From an uncultured Ruminococcus sp. (GTDB lineage Bacteria > Bacillota > Clostridia > Oscillospirales > Ruminococcaceae): a DNA stretch of 9,350 nucleotides. The stretch covers positions 1 through 9,350 of the forward strand of contig CAMWWG010000029.1 of the NCBI GenBank assembly GCA_947177935.1. The letters are read 5' to 3'. The position numbers and the translations under genes are program-made. The notes under the pieces are model-generated. The model was given only the letters and a program-made list of their open reading frames with translations, was not told the DNA's origin and did not search any database. Positions 6,431 to 9,350 of the stretch are shown here, piece by piece (the stretch's first letter is position 1; each line of letters begins with the position of its first letter).

Positions 6431-7533
6431 TGAAAAAATTGCACCAGTTATCAAAATTATATTACAGAGTCATTCTTGTGATTTTTCTTGTTTATGGGAT
6501 GATACTGATACAGACAATCCGGGAATTTGACAAGACGGATTTTCCGGTTTTCTCCTGGGATGGTTTTGTCAGCGGTCAATGGGGTGAAGATCTGGAATAT
6601 TATTTAGAAAAGCATGTGGGCTTTCATGATGATCTGTTCCAGATTAAGAATCAGGCAAATTTGTTAATTGGCGAAAAGATGATCCAGGATGTGTATGTCA
6701 CGCAGCAAGGTTTGATGGAAAAATTTGTCTGCGACACACAGCCGGATGCATCTTTTATCAATCAGTGTTACGAAAAAGCCAATGTTCCAGTGTATTTCAT
6801 CCTTGTCCCCACGGCGGCAGGTATCTATGAAAGTCAGCTCCCGGCGAATGCGCCGACATCAGATCAGGAAAGTTTCATCAAGGAAGTCTATGCCGAAACA
6901 GAAAGCGGCATCCGGTGTATTGACACGTATCATATTCTGCGTTCTCTGAAAGAAGATTATATCTATTACAGGACAGATTCACATTGGACAAGTTACGGTG
7001 CGTATTATGTCTATCAGTCAGCAATCCAGAAAATGGGGTTTACGCCCGTTCCCTATCAGCGCTATGTCATTTCGCATTTGAACATGGATTTCCGGGGTGA
7101 TCTGTACCGGGAAACGCTTTATCATGCTGTCAAGCCGGATATTCTGGATTGTTATCATTATGAAACCGGCGCAGAGATCATGGAAATCCAGGCATATGAC
7201 CAGAATGGGAAAGTCGAATGTCGGGACAGTTTGCATGATACTTCTGTTCTGGAATCCGAAAACGACGATCCGGATTTATATCGCTATTATTTGGGAGAAC
7301 CCTGCGAAAAGCTCATCATCCGGACAAATCTGGATAATCATAAAAAATTATTATTATACAAAGATGATTTTGCAGACTGCATGATTCCGTTCCTGATTCA
7401 GCATTACAGCGAAATTTGCATAATTGATCTGCAACAGGCGGACACAGAAACCATCATGGCATCCGCACAGGATCCGGAATACACACAGATTCTGTTTTTA
7501 TGCAGTGTAAAGACCTGGCAGAGCGGGCAATGA
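6427..7533 (+). CDS. DHHW-family (AlgJ/AlgX-like) membrane-anchored protein with the nucleophile Ser replaced by Asp
   Basis: A 368-residue protein with an N-terminal membrane anchor (about 13-30, YRVILVIFLVYGMILIQ) and the rest predicted outside the membrane. It follows the DHHW family, relatives of the alginate O-acetylation proteins AlgJ and AlgX, which work with an MBOAT protein on surface polysaccharide. Blocks in order: GFHDDLFQIKNQANLLIGEK (65-84), VYVTQQGLMEKF (89-100), VPVYFILVPTAAGIYESQLP (120-139), IYYRTDSHWTSYGAYYVYQ (179-197) with Asp184 and His186, YRYYLGEPCEKLIIRT (285-300), then KKLLLYKDDFADCMIPFL (306-323). In active members the last block reads about 'LLVIRDSFGN..VPFL', with Ser as nucleophile; here it is Asp314 (codon GAT). 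ATG 6427 overlaps the previous stop as ATGA with AGGA at 6417-6420; a second ATG at 6430 is equally possible. The start and length fit the family. Directly downstream is the terminator. The substrate is unknown, and catalysis by the usual mechanism is unlikely. Confidence 0.85.
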   Translation: MMKKLHQLSKLYYRVILVIFLVYGMILIQTIREFDKTDFPVFSWDGFVSGQWGEDLEYYLEKHVGFHDDLFQIKNQANLLIGEKMIQDVYVTQQGLMEKFVCDTQPDASFINQCYEKANVPVYFILVPTAAGIYESQLPANAPTSDQESFIKEVYAETESGIRCIDTYHILRSLKEDYIYYRTDSHWTSYGAYYVYQSAIQKMGFTPVPYQRYVISHLNMDFRGDLYRETLYHAVKPDILDCYHYETGAEIMEIQAYDQNGKVECRDSLHDTSVLESENDDPDLYRYYLGEPCEKLIIRTNLDNHKKLLLYKDDFADCMIPFLIQHYSEICIIDLQQADTETIMASAQDPEYTQILFLCSVKTWQSGQ

Positions 7534-7539
7534 TGAAAA

Positions 7540-7577
7540 AAAACAGCGTGTTACATTTCTGGATAACACGCTGTTTT
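7540..7577. terminator. Bidirectional rho-independent terminator
   Basis: AAAACAGCGTGTTA (7540-7553) and TAACACGCTGTTTT (7564-7577) form a perfect 14-bp stem around a 10-nt loop. On the plus strand the stem is followed by a T-rich run to about 7587. On the minus strand the eight A of 7536-7543 supply the U-tract. It lies between the stop of the DHHW gene (7533) and the stop of the convergent phosphoglucomutase gene (7589), so it can end both transcripts. Confidence 0.93.
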
Positions 7578-7588
7578 ATTATTTTTAA

Positions 7589-9301
7589 TTACTGGAAAAT
7601 TTTGCTGAAGTCGTCTTTTAATTTCGCTTCTGTCGCAAGTGCATCTTCCATCGTTTCGCCTACCGTTGTGTAGTAACTCTTGATTTTTGGTTCTGTGCCG
7701 GACGGACGAATTACCACTTTTGCGCCCTGTTCCAGGTCAAATACTAACACATTGGATTTCGGGAGCGTGATCACTGTCTTCTGACCGGTTGCAATATCGA
7801 GCGTTTCGCTTGCAACATAATCCGATACGGAAACCACTTTCAGACCGCCAATCATTTCCGGACGATTGTCACGGAGCTGCTGCATCAGAGAATTCATTTT
7901 ATTCATACCACTTTCGCCCTCAAATGCAAAACTCTGGAGCGAATGACGGAATACGCCATATTTTTTGTAGAGATTTTCTCTTGCCTGGAGCAAGGAAATG
8001 CCCTTTGTCCGGTAATATGCTGCCATTTCGCAGATCAGCATGGATGCTACAACGGCATCCTTGTCACGGACGTAAGACCCGGCAAGATAGCCATAACTTT
8101 CTTCAAATCCGAATACATAGCGGTTTTCCTGGTGCTTTTCTTCCAGTAATCCAATCTGTTCACCGATGAATTTGAATCCCGTCAGGACTTCAATTGTTTC
8201 CAGACCATATTCATCGGCAATTGCCCGGACAAGATCCGTTGTGACGATTGTTTTCACGCAGACTGGATTTTCCGGAAGTGTGCCGTTCTCTTTTCTCTGA
8301 CTGCAAATATATTCCAGTAATAATGCGCCGACTTCGTTCCCGGAGAATAACGCATAATCCTCACCATCCGGCACGGCAATGCCTACACGGTCAGCATCAG
8401 GATCTGTCGCCAGCAGAAGATCCGGCTTGATCTGGTCGCAGTACTGCAAGCCAAGTTCCAGTGCTTCCCGGATTTCCGGATTCGGATACGGGCATGTCGG
8501 GAAATTGCCGTCAGGATTTTCCTGTTCTTTCACGACAGTTACATCCTGGATGCCGATTCTGGAGAGAACTTCCCGAACAGGCTTGTTTCCTGTGCCATTC
8601 AGGGGCGTATAGACAATTTTCAAGCTGCTCTCAGCGCAAAGATCCGTATGAATTCCCTGTGCAAGAACATTCTTGTAATATTCTTCAATCACGGACTGAT
8701 TAATGTAAGAAATCATGCCGTCGGCAACAGCCTGGTCAAAGTTTGTATAAGTTACATCCTCGAACATGTCAAGGGAATTAATTTCAGACAGGACTTTTTC
8801 AGCAGCTTCCAATGTCATCTGACAGCCGTCAGCGCCGTATGCCTTGTAACCGTTGTATTTGGACGGATTATGACTTGCTGTGACCATGATTCCGGCACTG
8901 CAATGTAATGCACGAACTGCCCAGGAAAGGCAGGGAGTCGGCATTAATTCAGAATAGATATGGACTTTGATGCCGTTCCCGGCAAGAACGGAAGCCGCTG
9001 CCTGGGCGAACGCTACGGATTTGATGCGGCTGTCATAAGAGATAGCAACACTGGGATTTTCAAAATCCGCTTTTACATAATTGGCAAGTCCCTGTGTGGC
9101 ACGGCGGACAGTGTAGACATTCATTCTGTTAGAACCTGCACCGATGACTCCACGCAGACCACCTGTTCCGAATTCCAGATCACGGTAGAACCGATCACGG
9201 ATTTCCGTTTCATTTCCTTTGACACTGGCAAGTTCCGTCTGCAAATCCGGATCATCCACTGCTTTCTGACACCAGTTGTCATAGAGTTCCATGATAGACA
9301 T
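7589..9301 (-). CDS. Phosphoglucomutase/phosphomannomutase (alpha-D-phosphohexomutase)
   Basis: A 570-residue cytoplasmic enzyme of the alpha-D-phosphohexomutase superfamily, interconverting glucose 6-phosphate and glucose 1-phosphate and so feeding glycogen, nucleotide-sugar and surface polysaccharide synthesis. All four domain signatures are intact: the phosphoserine loop TASHNP (141-146, Ser143), the metal loop DPDADR (300-305), the sugar-binding loop GFEESYG (398-404) and the phosphate-binding loop RPSGTEPK (532-539). FGTGGLRG (44-51) near the N terminus is the usual entry motif. Length matches the PgcA-type enzymes of Firmicutes (about 570-580) rather than the shorter phosphomannomutase/GlmM group (about 450). 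The start at 9301 has AGGAGG on the minus strand (9315-9310), 8 nt upstream; a second Met at residue 4 is too far from it. It is convergent with the other genes and shares their terminator. Mannose activity cannot be excluded. Confidence 0.95.
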   Translation of the reverse strand: MSIMELYDNWCQKAVDDPDLQTELASVKGNETEIRDRFYRDLEFGTGGLRGVIGAGSNRMNVYTVRRATQGLANYVKADFENPSVAISYDSRIKSVAFAQAAASVLAGNGIKVHIYSELMPTPCLSWAVRALHCSAGIMVTASHNPSKYNGYKAYGADGCQMTLEAAEKVLSEINSLDMFEDVTYTNFDQAVADGMISYINQSVIEEYYKNVLAQGIHTDLCAESSLKIVYTPLNGTGNKPVREVLSRIGIQDVTVVKEQENPDGNFPTCPYPNPEIREALELGLQYCDQIKPDLLLATDPDADRVGIAVPDGEDYALFSGNEVGALLLEYICSQRKENGTLPENPVCVKTIVTTDLVRAIADEYGLETIEVLTGFKFIGEQIGLLEEKHQENRYVFGFEESYGYLAGSYVRDKDAVVASMLICEMAAYYRTKGISLLQARENLYKKYGVFRHSLQSFAFEGESGMNKMNSLMQQLRDNRPEMIGGLKVVSVSDYVASETLDIATGQKTVITLPKSNVLVFDLEQGAKVVIRPSGTEPKIKSYYTTVGETMEDALATEAKLKDDFSKIFQ

Positions 9302-9350
9302 AGCAAAAACCTCCTGATAATACTATCAAATAAAAATAATAAAACAATAA
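9302..9350 (-). promoter_or_regulatory. AT-rich leader with strong Shine-Dalgarno upstream of phosphoglucomutase
   Basis: Read on the minus strand, this stretch is T/A-rich and ends with AGGAGG (9315-9310), 8 nt before the start codon. A TTGTTT (9347-9342), 16 nt from an extended -10-like TGATAGTAT (9328-9320), is present, but a transcript from it would begin within the Shine-Dalgarno, so the true promoter is probably farther upstream, beyond the window. The Shine-Dalgarno is certain; a promoter is not. Confidence 0.6.

Noticed and set aside
4503..7533. Decaying pseudogenes as the explanation of the lost active-site residues
   Set aside because: All three frames are uninterrupted, have sensible start sites and tight junctions, and retain the rest of the family motifs; degradation would usually leave frameshifts or stops. 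Not excluded for a very recent loss.
9320..9347. TTGTTT + 16 nt + extended -10 (TGATAGTAT) promoter for phosphoglucomutase
   Set aside because: Hexamers and spacing are passable, but the transcript would start within the AGGAGG, removing the ribosome binding site; more likely chance in AT-rich DNA.
1..9350. CRISPR array, tRNA/rRNA, riboswitch, insertion sequence or prophage
   Set aside because: No spaced direct repeats, no tRNA cloverleaf or rRNA-like stretch, no transposase or terminal inverted repeats, and practically no non-coding space to hold such elements.

Overview
The window looks like chromosomal DNA from a low-to-moderate G+C Gram-positive anaerobe. It most resembles the Oscillospiraceae (Ruminococcus-like) branch of Clostridia. 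Reasons: strong AGGAGG-type ribosome binding sites, a comEC-holA gene order typical of Firmicutes, a TOPRIM/DUF4093-type RNase M5-like protein, a PgcA-type phosphoglucomutase, and an MBOAT + DHHW cell-surface pair. The taxonomic call is inferred from gene content and protein style, not from a database search.

Layout: the last 15 codons of an unidentified gene (ending at 47) run into seven tightly packed plus-strand genes: a purine/adenine phosphoribosyltransferase-like gene (61-606), comEC (608-2812), holA (2799-3854), an RNase M5-like TOPRIM gene (3896-4501), an MBOAT-family membrane protein (4503-5894), a 168-residue unrecognised protein (5924-6430) and a DHHW/AlgJ-AlgX-like protein (6427-7533). 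Junctions are 1-nt gaps or short overlaps, with two small gaps of 41 and 29 nt, so they probably form one or two transcription units. A perfect 14-bp hairpin with U-tracts on both strands (7540-7577) ends this run and also the convergent minus-strand phosphoglucomutase gene (7589-9301). No stretch over 60 nt lacks a gene, a Shine-Dalgarno region or the terminator. No RNA gene, CRISPR array, insertion sequence or riboswitch was seen.

The first half is housekeeping: purine salvage, DNA uptake, replication clamp loading and RNA processing. The second half (MBOAT, 168-aa protein, DHHW protein) has the layout of a cell-surface O-acetylation module, in which a multi-spanning acyl-donor protein works with an extracytoplasmic SGNH-like partner. 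The surprise is that intact, full-length reading frames have lost their catalytic residues. The MBOAT protein has Asn and Tyr where AlgI-type enzymes carry their two conserved His. The DHHW protein keeps its Asp-x-His but has Asp where the nucleophilic Ser should be. The 168-aa protein looks like a leaderless, catalytically empty copy of the C-terminal half of the same SGNH-like fold. ComEC, in the same run, also has a C-terminal metallo-beta-lactamase-like domain with no metal ligands left. The best candidate for an undescribed system here is therefore a paired 'pseudo-acetyltransferase' module co-expressed with a nuclease-dead ComEC.

At base-composition level, GGCC and CGCG appear to be absent from the whole window, while CCGG and TCCGGA are very frequent. 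This suggests restriction-site avoidance.
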